DNA of 64,000 bases from a bacterium. Lineage in GTDB: Bacteria > ARS69. The notes under the pieces were generated by a model. The model saw only the letters and a program-made list of their open reading frames with translations. It did no database searches and was not told where the DNA came from. Of this stretch, positions 37,035 through 46,272 are shown piece after piece (the first letter of the stretch is position 1; each line of letters starts with the position of its first letter). The translations under genes were made by a program, and so were the position numbers. The DNA is taken from positions 1-64,000 of the forward strand of contig JALGZR010000022.1 of assembly GCA_025774805.1 (NCBI GenBank), read 5' to 3'.

Positions 37035-38354
37035 GTGGAGCCACGATCGATCGCCCGGGTCTTCCTGATTGCCGGCCTTCTGGGGCCGCCGTTCTCGCCT
37101 GCACTCGCAGACGACACGCCCGACTTCGGGGCCCTCGCCTCCCGGTTCGAGCACGATACGCTCGAGCTGCTTCGGTACCTGCACGAGCGCCCCGAGCTCT
37201 CCGGCCGGGAGCACGAGACCCGGCGCCATCTGACGCGAACGCTCACCGCCATCCCCGGCGTGAAGCTCGTCGAGGGAGACTGGGGAACCGGGGTCGTCGC
37301 ATGGCTCGAGGGAGGCCGCCCGGGGGCCGCCGTGGCCTGGCGGACCGACCTGGACGGTCTGCCGATCACGGAGACCACGGGGCTTCCGTACGCGAGCACC
37401 GCCCGGGACACGCTGTCCAACGGCCGCTCCACGGGGGTCATGCACGCCTGTGGTCACGACATGCACATGGCCGTGGCCGTGGGGATGATGCGGCTCCTCT
37501 CCGAGGTTCGAGAGGAGCTCCCCGGCCGCGTCCTGTTCATCGGGCAACCCGCCGAGGAGGTCGGCGCGGGAGCGGAGCAGCTGTTGCAGGCGGGTCTCTT
37601 CGAAGGCGACCGACGGCCCCGCTGCGCGCTCGCGATCCACGTGCACCCCACGATTCCCTTCGGCCAGGTGGGATCCTGTCCGGGTCCGTCCACGGCGAAC
37701 GTGGACGGTTTCCTTCTGCGTGTGGTCGGGGAGGGGGGACACGGAGCCCGCCCGCACCGGACCATCGATCCGGTGACCCTGGCCGCCCGAATCGTGCTCG
37801 CGCTCCAGTCCATCGTCACCCGGGAGATCGACGTGAACCGGCACTGCGTCATCTCGGTGGGCCGGATCGAGGGAGGCACGAAGAGCAACGTGATCCCCGA
37901 CGAGGTGCTCATCGAGGCCACCGTGCGCAGCCATGACGAGGAGACCCGGCAGGCGCTGAAACAGAAGATCGAGCGTACCGTGTCGGGACTCGCCGCCGCC
38001 GCGGGAGCGCCCGATCCCGGGCTGGAGTACTACTTCGGCACGCCGGCGGGCCACAACGATCCCCGGCTCGTGGCCGAGTGCCGCGAGGTCTTCCGTCGCG
38101 TCCTGGGAGAGGACAACGAGATCCTCTACGACTCCCCCATGGGCGGAGAGGACTTCTCGCGCTACGGGAAGGAGGTGCCCGCGTTCCAATTCCGGCTGGG
38201 GGTCGGACGGCCCGATCGTGAGATGAGTCTCCATCGGGGCGACTTCGATCCGGACCCACGGGCCGTGCGCCTGGGGATGCATCTTGCCGCCGAGCTGGTC
38301 TGGGACCAGCTCCAACGCGCGGCGGCGGAGGGGGGTGACGATCTCACGCGCTGA
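37035..38354 (+). CDS. Secreted M20 family amidohydrolase/peptidase
   Basis: 439 residues from GTG 37035 preceded by GGAAGGAG. A signal peptide (1-26) precedes an M20D-type catalytic chain: RTDLDGLPI (105-111), MHACGHDMHM with C139 and H141, GQPAEEVGAGAEQLL with E174/E175, the dimerisation block GGHGARPHRTIDPV, and the closing GGEDFSRY. The Cys-Gly-His-Asp arrangement is that of the aminoacylase/hippurate hydrolase branch, which binds two metals and cleaves N-acyl amino acids or related amides. Export to the periplasm fits a peptide- or amide-scavenging role. It is convergent with the M14 peptidase gene. Confidence 0.87.
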   Translation: MEPRSIARVFLIAGLLGPPFSPALADDTPDFGALASRFEHDTLELLRYLHERPELSGREHETRRHLTRTLTAIPGVKLVEGDWGTGVVAWLEGGRPGAAVAWRTDLDGLPITETTGLPYASTARDTLSNGRSTGVMHACGHDMHMAVAVGMMRLLSEVREELPGRVLFIGQPAEEVGAGAEQLLQAGLFEGDRRPRCALAIHVHPTIPFGQVGSCPGPSTANVDGFLLRVVGEGGHGARPHRTIDPVTLAARIVLALQSIVTREIDVNRHCVISVGRIEGGTKSNVIPDEVLIEATVRSHDEETRQALKQKIERTVSGLAAAAGAPDPGLEYYFGTPAGHNDPRLVAECREVFRRVLGEDNEILYDSPMGGEDFSRYGKEVPAFQFRLGVGRPDREMSLHRGDFDPDPRAVRLGMHLAAELVWDQLQRAAAEGGDDLTR

Positions 38355-38396
38355 CGGTCCCGTCTCCGACGTCTGCCGGCCGCAGTGCGGCGTTAC

Positions 38397-41396
38397 TCAG
38401 TACGGAGGCTCCGCGGCGGCGCCCATCCCCGGTCCGAGGATCGCGGCGTTCAGAAGCAATCGGCGCGTCCCGAGGAAGTAGCTTCGGAAGACAGGGTTGC
38501 CCGCGAAGAGAATCACCTGGCCCCGCCCCTTCGCCTCCCGCGTCGCATACGCGGTGTGGGCCCAACGTCCGGCGGCTTCCGGCCAGAGAAGCCCCGAGAC
38601 GTGCAGCTCGTCGTAGCCGGCGAAGCGACCGACCGTCTCCACGGGATCGCTCGCCAGGTAGGCGTAGGACGTGTGCACCGTCGCCGCCACCCGCTCGGGG
38701 AGACCGAACGCGAGCCAGCGGCGCGGGTCGAGATCCACGCGGAGAATCGCACCCCGCGGCCGGAAGCGGCGGAGGCGCTCGTCGATGCTCAGGAGCGTCT
38801 CGGCATCCGGCTTCTCCGGCGTCGTCGCCGCCTCGCCCTCGGCGTCGTCGGCGTCGGACGTCGGTCGGGTGTTCTCGGCCCGGCTTCGCTCCCCGACGTC
38901 GGCCGCGAAGGCCCTCGCCCCCGGACCGATCACGGGGTCGCCGGGGCCGGGCACCCCGAACGCCTCCGGCAGTTCGGGAGGAGATCCCTCGTCGATCTCG
39001 TCGTCCAGCCCCATCGCCTCGCTCAGGTACAGCCGCCGGCCGACCGCGTAGGGTATGCCCCGCTCCGGTGCGGGGTGCTTCTCGGTCACCTGACGGCGCA
39101 GCAGCACCCGGGAGAAGGCGCTCGAGGAATCGGCGAGAAACGCGGCCCCGGTGGACATGCCGACGAGCGTGCCGCCGTCCTCGACCCACTCACGGATCGA
39201 TTCCACTCCGTCGTGACCGAGCGCGCGCCGGTAGGGGCTCCGACCTCCCCAGGCCGGAGGGAGGATGAGCACGTTGTACCGGCGCAGGTCGGTGGAGGCC
39301 ACGCGGGCGACGTCGAGCGAGCTGACCCGCAGGCCGAGCTCGCGGTCGAACAGGTGCCACACCGAGCCGTACTGGCTCGTGCTGAGGGGGGTCCCCGCGA
39401 GAATGGCGATTCGCGGGGGCACGAGCGTTCGGAACTTGTCCCCGCCGAGATCGGGACCCGCTTCGCTGCGCGCCGATGCGACCGTGCGGAAACGCGTGCC
39501 CGTCTCCTCGGCCACGCGGCGTACGACGTCCGCGAGCGAGTCCGCATTAGCCTCCCGGCGCAGGAGGATCGTGCCGGGCGGGTAGTCGACGCCGCCGGCC
39601 CGGAACTCCTCCTCCGCCACGCGCACCGAGAAGCCCGAGTCCATCAGCCGCGCCGCCGCGGCGAGGACCTTTTCCTGACCGGCGTGGGCCACGATCGCGT
39701 AGGCGGGCCAGTCGCCCTCAAGTCCGGGGGGCGAGCCTCCGGACGGGAACGGACCCTCGGAAACGATCGACGTGATCCAATCGGCCGGCGGCGGACCCAC
39801 TCGCTCCCAGCCAGCGCTCGGGATACGTCCCGTCCAGTACGTCTCCACGCCGTACGCGACCGGCAGCGACCAGGCCGTCACTTCGTAGAGGCGTGTCTCG
39901 TTGCGGGTCTCCAGCTGCTCGCGCTCGCTCGAGAGGAAGCTGTCGGACATCTGCGTGTGGAACTCCGCCGTCGCGCGGATCAGGGGTTCCAACGGCTGGT
40001 CGAGCCGGACGAGCAGCGTCCCCGGCGGGAGCTCGATCGATTTCTCCTCGCCCCAGACATCGTGCAGGTCGCTCGCCGAGAACGCCTCCGCGGCGCGGTG
40101 CACCTCGACGCCCTGGTTTTCGAGAACCGCGGCGAGCCGGTGGATCCGGTCGACGTTCGGCGAGGGGGCGAAGAGGAGCGCGCGCAGGTCCCCGCGCCTT
40201 CCGCGCTCCACCGCCTCCCGGCGACCCCGGTGGTAGTCGAGGAGGATCGCGCGGCGTTCGTGCGCCAGCGTCGTCAGGTTCGCGAGTGAGCTCACGATTT
40301 GGTGGTGCACGGCCGTTCGAAAGTCCACCTCCATGCCGTCCGGCCGCTTCACGACCCGCCCGCTCGTGCTCGACTGCTCGTACAGGATTCCGATCGCGCC
40401 CTGGAAGGCCACCCAGCTCGAGCCGTACCCGGGGAACCACTCCTCGTTCCACTCTCTCGTGTAGTAGCTCCAACCGTGACGATCGAACGCGGCCGCGTGG
40501 TCGGCGGAGAAGCGGTCGAGCCACTTCCAGAACCAGCCGTGCATGTGAGGATTGAAGGGTGCTCGAGGGGGGGGAAAGAGATAGGTGGAGGCTGTGCCCA
40601 TCTCGTGCGAGTCCACGACGAGCTGCGGCTTCCACTCGCGCAGGGCGGCGATCCGGGCCCGGCTCTCGGGATGGACCTGGGGGAACCAGTCGCGATTGAG
40701 GTCGGCGAGGTAGTGATTGCCGCGACCCCACGGCCAGAAGGCCGTGTGATGGAGACTGGCGGGATCCGGGTTCTCCACCACGCCGTTCAGGAACTCGAGC
40801 TGGGAGAGGTAGCGCTCGCGCCCGTCGGGATTCTGGAGCGGGTCGACGATCACGATCACGCTGTCCAGGATGGCGGTCACCGCGGCGTCCCGGCCCGCCG
40901 CGAGCTCGTAGGCGAGCTGGATCGCGGCGTCGGTGGAGGAGAGCTCGTCCCCGTGGATCGAGTAGGCCATCCAGCCGACGGCGGGAAGGGTCGCGGCCCC
41001 GGTCTCCGGATCCGGAGTGAGTCGCGGGTCCGCGTAGCGGTCCCGCTCGGCGCGGATCTCGTCGATTCGCGCGATCCGCTCGGGGAGGGCGATCACCGCA
41101 TAGACGAGCCGGCGTCCCTCGTGCGTGCTTCCGTACTCACGAAGCTCCACCCGATCCGAGGCCTCGGCCAGGACCTCGAGGTAGCGGGTCACCTCGGCGT
41201 GACGGATCGGGCGATCTCCCACGGCGTGCCCGAGGAAGGCTTCGGGTGTCGGGATGGTCGCATCGAGGTCGGCATCCGGGCGGAACTCGAAGGCGGCGGC
41301 GCCGGGCGGGATGAGGAGAGCCCACGGCAGACAGGCAATCGCCACGGCGAGCGGGCGGAGAACGGTGCGAAACACCTGAGGACGGCGTCGGATCAT
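38397..41396 (-). CDS. Secreted M14 family zinc carboxypeptidase, large form
   Basis: 999 residues from ATG 41396 with GGAGGG upstream. The signal peptide is followed by the M14 domain (about 65-350) with the zinc ligands H148 and E151 in SIHGDE and H264 in SHEMG, the substrate motif NPDGRE (189-194), NLNRDW and the catalytic Glu340 in ILYEQS. The remaining 650 residues include a region with NVLILPPAWGG and GGTLVGMSTGAAFLADSSSA that looks like a class-I glutamine-amidotransferase fold, as in other large bacterial M14 proteins. An acidic low-complexity linker lies near residue 860. It removes C-terminal residues from peptides outside the cytoplasm. Confidence 0.88.
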   Translation of the reverse strand: MIRRRPQVFRTVLRPLAVAIACLPWALLIPPGAAAFEFRPDADLDATIPTPEAFLGHAVGDRPIRHAEVTRYLEVLAEASDRVELREYGSTHEGRRLVYAVIALPERIARIDEIRAERDRYADPRLTPDPETGAATLPAVGWMAYSIHGDELSSTDAAIQLAYELAAGRDAAVTAILDSVIVIVDPLQNPDGRERYLSQLEFLNGVVENPDPASLHHTAFWPWGRGNHYLADLNRDWFPQVHPESRARIAALREWKPQLVVDSHEMGTASTYLFPPPRAPFNPHMHGWFWKWLDRFSADHAAAFDRHGWSYYTREWNEEWFPGYGSSWVAFQGAIGILYEQSSTSGRVVKRPDGMEVDFRTAVHHQIVSSLANLTTLAHERRAILLDYHRGRREAVERGRRGDLRALLFAPSPNVDRIHRLAAVLENQGVEVHRAAEAFSASDLHDVWGEEKSIELPPGTLLVRLDQPLEPLIRATAEFHTQMSDSFLSSEREQLETRNETRLYEVTAWSLPVAYGVETYWTGRIPSAGWERVGPPPADWITSIVSEGPFPSGGSPPGLEGDWPAYAIVAHAGQEKVLAAAARLMDSGFSVRVAEEEFRAGGVDYPPGTILLRREANADSLADVVRRVAEETGTRFRTVASARSEAGPDLGGDKFRTLVPPRIAILAGTPLSTSQYGSVWHLFDRELGLRVSSLDVARVASTDLRRYNVLILPPAWGGRSPYRRALGHDGVESIREWVEDGGTLVGMSTGAAFLADSSSAFSRVLLRRQVTEKHPAPERGIPYAVGRRLYLSEAMGLDDEIDEGSPPELPEAFGVPGPGDPVIGPGARAFAADVGERSRAENTRPTSDADDAEGEAATTPEKPDAETLLSIDERLRRFRPRGAILRVDLDPRRWLAFGLPERVAATVHTSYAYLASDPVETVGRFAGYDELHVSGLLWPEAAGRWAHTAYATREAKGRGQVILFAGNPVFRSYFLGTRRLLLNAAILGPGMGAAAEPPY

Positions 41397-41619
41397 GGGA
41401 CCCTCCGGTTGAGGCGTGTGCCGACCGCCTCGCGTCGATTGTGGGTACTGAACCGCACCGGGATCTCCGGAGGCTTCCTTGTCTGACGGCGGCCGCATCG
41501 ACCGGAGTCTCTTGGTTCCGACAGGAGTCCTCTTCGCGTTCTGCCGGCGGGACCACCCCCTCCCGCCGTCGAGAGGAAAGGCACTCCCAGTGTGAGTCCG
41601 GCGCGAGCCTCCCGCCGAC
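41397..41619. other. Gap between the M14 and iorB genes, little content
   Basis: It should hold the M14 promoter (minus strand), but I see no good -35/-10 pair. The only structure is the hairpin at its right end. Confidence 0.3.
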
Positions 41620-41622
41620 TCA
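41593..41622 (-). terminator. Hairpin overlapping the iorB stop codon
   Basis: TGAGTC/GACTCA with inner GGCG/CGCC pairing forms a compact stem that ends on the iorB stop. It may mark the end of the iorAB transcript. No T-run is present. Confidence 0.4.
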
Positions 41623-42219
41623 CCCGCAAACCTGCGCCGCCAGCCGTCGTCCGGTCTCGAACGCCTTCAGGTTGAGGTCGAGGATCTTGGCGGGAAGGCG
41701 TTGCTCCAAAGCGGTCTTCCACGACTCGTCGCTCAGGGGGAGACGGGTCGAGACGGCCCCGAGAAGGACGACGTTGGCGCAGCGCTTCTCTCCCAGCTCC
41801 ACCGCGGCCCCGACGGCTCCGACCGCGAGGACGTCGTAGCCCTTTCCCTGGAGGAAGGCGGGCACCCCCTCGGGATAGGTGGTCTCGGCGGCACCCGGAA
41901 GCTGGACCGGTCGGATCGCGCGGTCGTCCATCACGACCGCGCCACCCGGCCGTACGTAGTGCGCGTAACGCAACGCCTCCAGTCGCTCGCCGGCGTACAG
42001 CACGTCGGCCTCTCCGCACCGGATGAGTGGCGACGCCACGCGGGGCCCGAAGCGGACGTGGCTCGCCACGCTCCCGCCGCGCTGGGCCACGCCGTGCACC
42101 TCGGACTGCTTCACCATCAACCCCTCGGTCATCGCGGCCAGGGCGAGCGTCTCGCTGACCAGGAGCACGCCCTGTCCCCCGACTCCGGCCATGAGGACGT
42201 TCGTCGTCTTCGAGCTCAC
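41620..42219 (-). CDS. iorB: Indolepyruvate ferredoxin oxidoreductase subunit beta
   Basis: 199 residues from GTG 42219, whose GTGA overlaps the iorA stop. It carries the 2-oxoacid oxidoreductase gamma/beta signature MAGVGGQGVLLVSETLA followed by VKQSEVHGVAQRGGSVASHVR, the core of IorB. With IorA it oxidises indolepyruvate and other aryl pyruvates, from aromatic amino acid breakdown, to aryl-acyl-CoA while reducing ferredoxin in the cytoplasm. Length matches the family (about 190-200). The extended open frame upstream lies inside iorA and is discarded. Confidence 0.93.
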   Translation of the reverse strand: MSSKTTNVLMAGVGGQGVLLVSETLALAAMTEGLMVKQSEVHGVAQRGGSVASHVRFGPRVASPLIRCGEADVLYAGERLEALRYAHYVRPGGAVVMDDRAIRPVQLPGAAETTYPEGVPAFLQGKGYDVLAVGAVGAAVELGEKRCANVVLLGAVSTRLPLSDESWKTALEQRLPAKILDLNLKAFETGRRLAAQVCG

Positions 42220-44036
42220 GTCGACCGTCCCTTCGCTTCCGCCCTCCCCGCGTTCCGCACCGCGAGGGCCCCCTCCGGCGACTCCCCGAAGAGCGCCCCC
42301 GGCCCGCACATGGTGGCGCACACCTCGCAGCCGACGCACTGGAGCTCGTCGATGATCGGACCCTTCGCGTCGTCCCACTCGATGGCGGGACAGCCGAACT
42401 CGTAGCAGACCTTGCACAGGTTGCAGTCCTCGGCGTTGAATCCGATCGGCTCGCGGCGCTTCTCCCGCTCCTCCCGGATCATCAGGCAGGACCGGCGCGT
42501 GATCACGACCGAGGGGCCGGGATGCCGGACGGCCTCCCGCAGCGTCTTGCGGAGCTTCTGGATGTCGTAGGGATCGATCACGCGGATGAACTCGACGCCG
42601 ATCGACTCCAGGAGCTTGACGAGATCGACCTGGGGCGCGGACGCGCCCCGGATGTCCCGACCGGTGGAGGGGTTCTCCTGCTGCCCGGTCATCGCCGTCG
42701 TCGAGTTGTCGCAGATGACGAGCGTGGCGCGGCTCTTCTTGTAGACCATGTCGATCAGGCCGGGTATCCCGCCGTGCAGGAACGTGCCGTCCCCGATGAT
42801 GCCGACGGGGAAGGCGCCTCCTCCGTTTTCCCCGTCTCCCTCGCCGATGGCGAAGCCGACCGCGTTTCCGACGCTCGCTCCCATGCAGAAGGAAGTCTGC
42901 ATCGAGGAATAGGGGGGAAGGCCGCCGAGCGTGTAGCAGCCGATGTCACCCATGGCCACGACGTTGGACTTCATCATCTTCTGCAGGGCGTAGAAGACGC
43001 CCCGGTGCGGACACCCCAGGCAGAAGATCGGGGGGCGAGGGGGAATGGGAATCTCCGACGCGTAGCTCTCGGGAACGGAGGCCGACTGGAGCGCCTCCGC
43101 CAGGATCTCCGGATTCAGCTCCCCCATCTTGGGAATCCTGTCCTTGCCCGTGAGGTTCGTGATGCCGTGGACCCGGAGCTGCTCCTCCAAGAACGGCTCA
43201 CCCTCCTCGACGACGAGGACGTTTTCGAACCGCTCGCAGAAGGCGCGCGCCTTCTCGACGGGAAACGGAAACGACATCCCCAGCCGGAGGAACGTCGCCT
43301 CGGGCAGGATCTCCCGGGCGTACTGGTAGCCGACGCCGCTCGCGATCACTCCGACCTTCGGATCCCCCTCCTCCACGCGGTTGAACTCGAAGGCCTCGCT
43401 GGCCTCCCGGAGCCGCTCGAGGCGCTCCTCGACGAGGGGGCGGCGGCCGCGCGCGAAGGGGGGGACGAGAAAACGGGGGATGTCGGTCTGATAGATCTTC
43501 TTGGAGACCGAGACCGGTACGCCCAGCTCGACGACCCCCTTCGTGTGCGAGATCCGCGTCGTCGTGCGCAGCAGGACGGGAGTCTCATAGCGTTCGGAGA
43601 GCTCGAAGGCGATCGCGACGAAGTCCTTCGCCTCCTGCGGATCGGCGGGCTCGAGCAGCGGGACCTTTCCGAACTTCGCGAAGTAGCGGTTGTCCTGCTC
43701 GTTCTGGGACGAGTGCATTCCGGGGTCGTCCGCCGAGACGACGACGAACCCCCCGATGCAGCCGGAGTACGGGAAGACCATGAACGAGTCGGCCGCGACG
43801 TTGAGCCCGACGTGCTTCATCGTGATGAGAGCCCGCCGGCCGGCCAGGGAGACCCCCATCCCGACGTCGAACGCGACCTTTTCGTTCGTCGACCACTCGG
43901 CCTCGATGTCGGAATAGGTGGAGAGGGTCTCGAGGATCTCGGTGCTGGGCGTCCCCGGATAGCCGGTGGCGTAATGGACGCCGGCCTCCCAGGCCCCGCG
44001 GGCGATCGCCTCGTTTCCGGACATCAGTCGCTTCAC
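42216..44036 (-). CDS. iorA: Indolepyruvate ferredoxin oxidoreductase subunit alpha
   Basis: 606 residues from GTG 44036 (GGAGAG upstream). It contains the pyrimidine domain GNEAIARGAWEAGVHYATGYPGTPSTEI, the thiamine-diphosphate domain with GDIGCYTLGG and GDGTFLHGGIPGLIDMVY, and two C-terminal 4Fe-4S clusters, CNLCKVCYEFGCPAI and CVGCEVCATMCGPGA. This is the full IorA layout at the usual length. The enzyme couples aromatic amino acid catabolism to reduced ferredoxin, typical of anaerobic or microaerobic peptide users. It is coupled by overlap to iorB downstream. Confidence 0.95.
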   Translation of the reverse strand: MKRLMSGNEAIARGAWEAGVHYATGYPGTPSTEILETLSTYSDIEAEWSTNEKVAFDVGMGVSLAGRRALITMKHVGLNVAADSFMVFPYSGCIGGFVVVSADDPGMHSSQNEQDNRYFAKFGKVPLLEPADPQEAKDFVAIAFELSERYETPVLLRTTTRISHTKGVVELGVPVSVSKKIYQTDIPRFLVPPFARGRRPLVEERLERLREASEAFEFNRVEEGDPKVGVIASGVGYQYAREILPEATFLRLGMSFPFPVEKARAFCERFENVLVVEEGEPFLEEQLRVHGITNLTGKDRIPKMGELNPEILAEALQSASVPESYASEIPIPPRPPIFCLGCPHRGVFYALQKMMKSNVVAMGDIGCYTLGGLPPYSSMQTSFCMGASVGNAVGFAIGEGDGENGGGAFPVGIIGDGTFLHGGIPGLIDMVYKKSRATLVICDNSTTAMTGQQENPSTGRDIRGASAPQVDLVKLLESIGVEFIRVIDPYDIQKLRKTLREAVRHPGPSVVITRRSCLMIREEREKRREPIGFNAEDCNLCKVCYEFGCPAIEWDDAKGPIIDELQCVGCEVCATMCGPGALFGESPEGALAVRNAGRAEAKGRST

Positions 44037-44454
44037 GAGTGCTCTCCGGAAGGGGAAGTGGGGCCGCGGTCACTCGATCTGCAGCCGTGCCTGCGGCCGG
44101 GTTTCGTCGGTGGACCAAGATATCGGAAGACGCCGGGTCCGAGGAGAAAAACGTCCCGCCCGATCGGCAAGGCGCCGTTCAAGGGGCCGGAAATCAAGGG
44201 TTTGTGCGATCGATCCCCGGTCTCGGCGAGGATCGGCCAAGGATTTGCGAACGCCTCGGACCGCGGGGCCCCGGCGCCGGCCTCCCGCGCCTCGGTCCGG
44301 GAGCCGCGAAGGCCCGCTACACGTTGCCGCCACCCCGGGATGGCTGGCACACTAGGGGAGACCGTGGAAGGGGGCCTCCTCTTTCCACCGGCCGATCCGC
44401 GGCCGGCGGAGAGCGAAGGCTCCGGTTCGCCCGCTCTCGAAGGAGTCCAGGATC
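44037..44454. other. Divergent intergenic region, no clear feature
   Basis: About 418 bases between iorA (-) and a small secreted protein (+). It must hold promoters for both, but I see no convincing pair of boxes. TGGCAC near 44345 lacks the partner GC element of a sigma-54 promoter. Short frames here are shadows. Confidence 0.4.
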
Positions 44455-44961
44455 ATGCGTCGAGTGCTCGTTTCGCAGCCCGCCCTCGCCCTAATCTTCA
44501 CGACGACGCTTCTCGTACCGTCCCAGGCCGGGGCCTTCGACGTGTGGGTCATCGACACGCCGTTCTGCACCACCGAGGTCGGCGTCCGGCACGTCGTCAC
44601 GGAAATCTACGGAACCCTTCCCTCGACTCCCGGCACCGGGGAGGTCAAGGTGGAGCAGCACGTGCTCTCGGACGGCGAGGTGATTCCCCTCCCCGCGTTC
44701 GACAGCGACGGAAGAGTCGCGCTCGATGGTGAGCTCTTCTGGACCGTGGCCCTCGAAGCCGCGATCTGCGACTATCAGCCTCCGTCCTCCGCGATCGAGG
44801 TACGGTTCGTCGGTCGAACGCTTCAGGGCGAATGGTCGAGCTGCCACAACCCGGGACCGACGGATCTCCGATTCCGGGTCACGGTGGTCGCGGTGCGGGG
44901 ACCCGATCCGACCGCAGTCGAATCCGAGACCTTCGGACGGGCCAAGTCCCGGTTCCGATAG
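44455..44961 (+). CDS. Small secreted protein, unknown function
   Basis: 168 residues with a clear signal peptide (ALALIFTTTLLVPSQAGA). The mature part starts FDVWVIDTPFCTTEVG and is probably a single beta-sandwich with three Cys (PFC, AAIC, SSC). GAAGGAG precedes the ATG. I do not recognise the family. The next gene starts nine bases after its stop, so it is probably cotranscribed with the TGS GTPase, although a functional link is not evident. Confidence 0.6.
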   Translation: MRRVLVSQPALALIFTTTLLVPSQAGAFDVWVIDTPFCTTEVGVRHVVTEIYGTLPSTPGTGEVKVEQHVLSDGEVIPLPAFDSDGRVALDGELFWTVALEAAICDYQPPSSAIEVRFVGRTLQGEWSSCHNPGPTDLRFRVTVVAVRGPDPTAVESETFGRAKSRFR

Positions 44962-44970
44962 AACGGAGCC

Positions 44971-46035
44971 ATGCCCACCAACGTCACGCCCGAGTACCGC
45001 CAGGCGGAGGCGGAGTACAAGAAAGCCCGGGAGCCGCAGGAACGTCTGCGCTGTCTGCGGGAAATGCTGCGCACCATTCCCAAGCACAAGGGAACGGAGC
45101 ACCTCCAGGCCGACATCAAGACCCGGATCAAGCAGCTCTCCGAAGACCTGGCCGGTCCGAAGAAGGGGGGCGCGCGCACCGGGCCCCCGCAGGTGATCCG
45201 GGCGGAGGGTGCGGCCCAGGTGAGCCTGATCGGTCCCCCGAACGCGGGCAAGTCGAGCCTCCTCGCCCGACTGACGGGCGCCCACACGGAGATCGGCCCG
45301 TATCCGTTCACCACGCGGTTTCCGATTCCCGGAATGCTCCCCTTCGAGGACATCCACTTCCAGCTCGTCGACCTGCCGCCTGTCTCCGCCGACTACATGG
45401 AGGGCTGGTACGTGAACGCGCTCCAGCCGAGTGACGCCGCGCTGCTCGTCGTCGACCTGAGCGACCCCGAGTGCCTGGACGACATCCCCGCCATACGGAA
45501 GCGGCTCGACGAGAGGCGCGTCACGCTCGCGGAGCGATGGCCCCACCCGCCGACGGGAGCGGGGCCGGGCGGGAACGGGGATGGCGACGGGGAGCCGCCG
45601 CCCGATCCCGCGGACCCCGAAGACGTCGACCCCTTTCGCATCTACCTGCCCACCCTGCTCGTCGCCAACAAGAGCGACCTCGATCCCGATCCCGAAGAGG
45701 TGCAAGTCCTCGAGGAGCTGCTCGGCGTCCGCTACCCCGCGATCGCCGTCTCGGCGAAGACCGGGCAGGGCCTGGACGCGCTCGGCCCTCTGCTGTTCCA
45801 CGGACTGGGTGTCGTCCGCGTCTACACCAAGATCCCCGGAAAGCCCCCGGACACCGCCCGCCCCTACACGGTCCGCCTCGGGGAGACCGTGCTCGACGTC
45901 GCCCGCCTCGTGCACCGGGACCTCGCCCAATCGCTGAAGTTCGCGCGGGTGTGGGGGAGCGGTCAGTTCGACGGCCAGCAGGTGGGGACCGACCATCCCG
46001 TCGCCGACGGGGACGTCGTCGAACTCCACACCTAG
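44971..46035 (+). CDS. Obg/DRG-like GTPase with TGS domain
   Basis: 354 residues. A charged helical N-terminus (1-75) precedes the G domain: G1 GPPNAGKSS (88-96), switch TTR (114-116), G3 VDLPPV (133-138) in place of the usual DxxG, G4 NKSD (233-236) and G5 SAK (261-263). A C-terminal TGS domain (about 283-353) has YTKIPGKPPD and VADGDVVELHT. This arrangement resembles archaeal/eukaryotic DRG GTPases, which act at the ribosome. A Pro/Gly/Asp-rich insert (about 192-218) is unusual. The TAG stop lies in a CTAG that begins a palindromic repeat. Confidence 0.85.
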   Translation: MPTNVTPEYRQAEAEYKKAREPQERLRCLREMLRTIPKHKGTEHLQADIKTRIKQLSEDLAGPKKGGARTGPPQVIRAEGAAQVSLIGPPNAGKSSLLARLTGAHTEIGPYPFTTRFPIPGMLPFEDIHFQLVDLPPVSADYMEGWYVNALQPSDAALLVVDLSDPECLDDIPAIRKRLDERRVTLAERWPHPPTGAGPGGNGDGDGEPPPDPADPEDVDPFRIYLPTLLVANKSDLDPDPEEVQVLEELLGVRYPAIAVSAKTGQGLDALGPLLFHGLGVVRVYTKIPGKPPDTARPYTVRLGETVLDVARLVHRDLAQSLKFARVWGSGQFDGQQVGTDHPVADGDVVELHT

Positions 46036-46094
46036 CCTGCATTGCTCACCGGGCTCGCCGCTGCCGCAGCAGAGGCTGGTGAGATATGCAGGCC
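46032..46094. repeat. Palindromic interspersed repeat, well preserved copy
   Basis: The left end CTAGCCTGCATTGCTCACC (46032-46050) and the right end GGTGAGATATGCAGGCC (46078-46094) are inverted copies. The core GCTGCCGCAGCAGAGGCT, read on the other strand, matches the core of the copy at 53092-53161. It starts on the stop codon of the GTPase gene and could also act as a terminator. Confidence 0.7.
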
Positions 46095-46272
46095 CCCGCG
46101 GGTCGGCGGCGGCTCCGGGAGGCCCCGGGGCGACGCACCGTCTCGAGGCCCCCCTTCCCGGGTTCTTCGCTTGATCCCTCCGGATCCGGCCCGTACATTC
46201 ATTCGTCCCTCGAAGCCATTGGTGCAGGAAAACCTGACCAGCCACCCGTCCAGAGAGAAGGAGAATCGGGGA

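Noticed and set aside
44330-44360. TGGCAC as a sigma-54 promoter
   Set aside because: The required GC element 10 bases downstream is missing.
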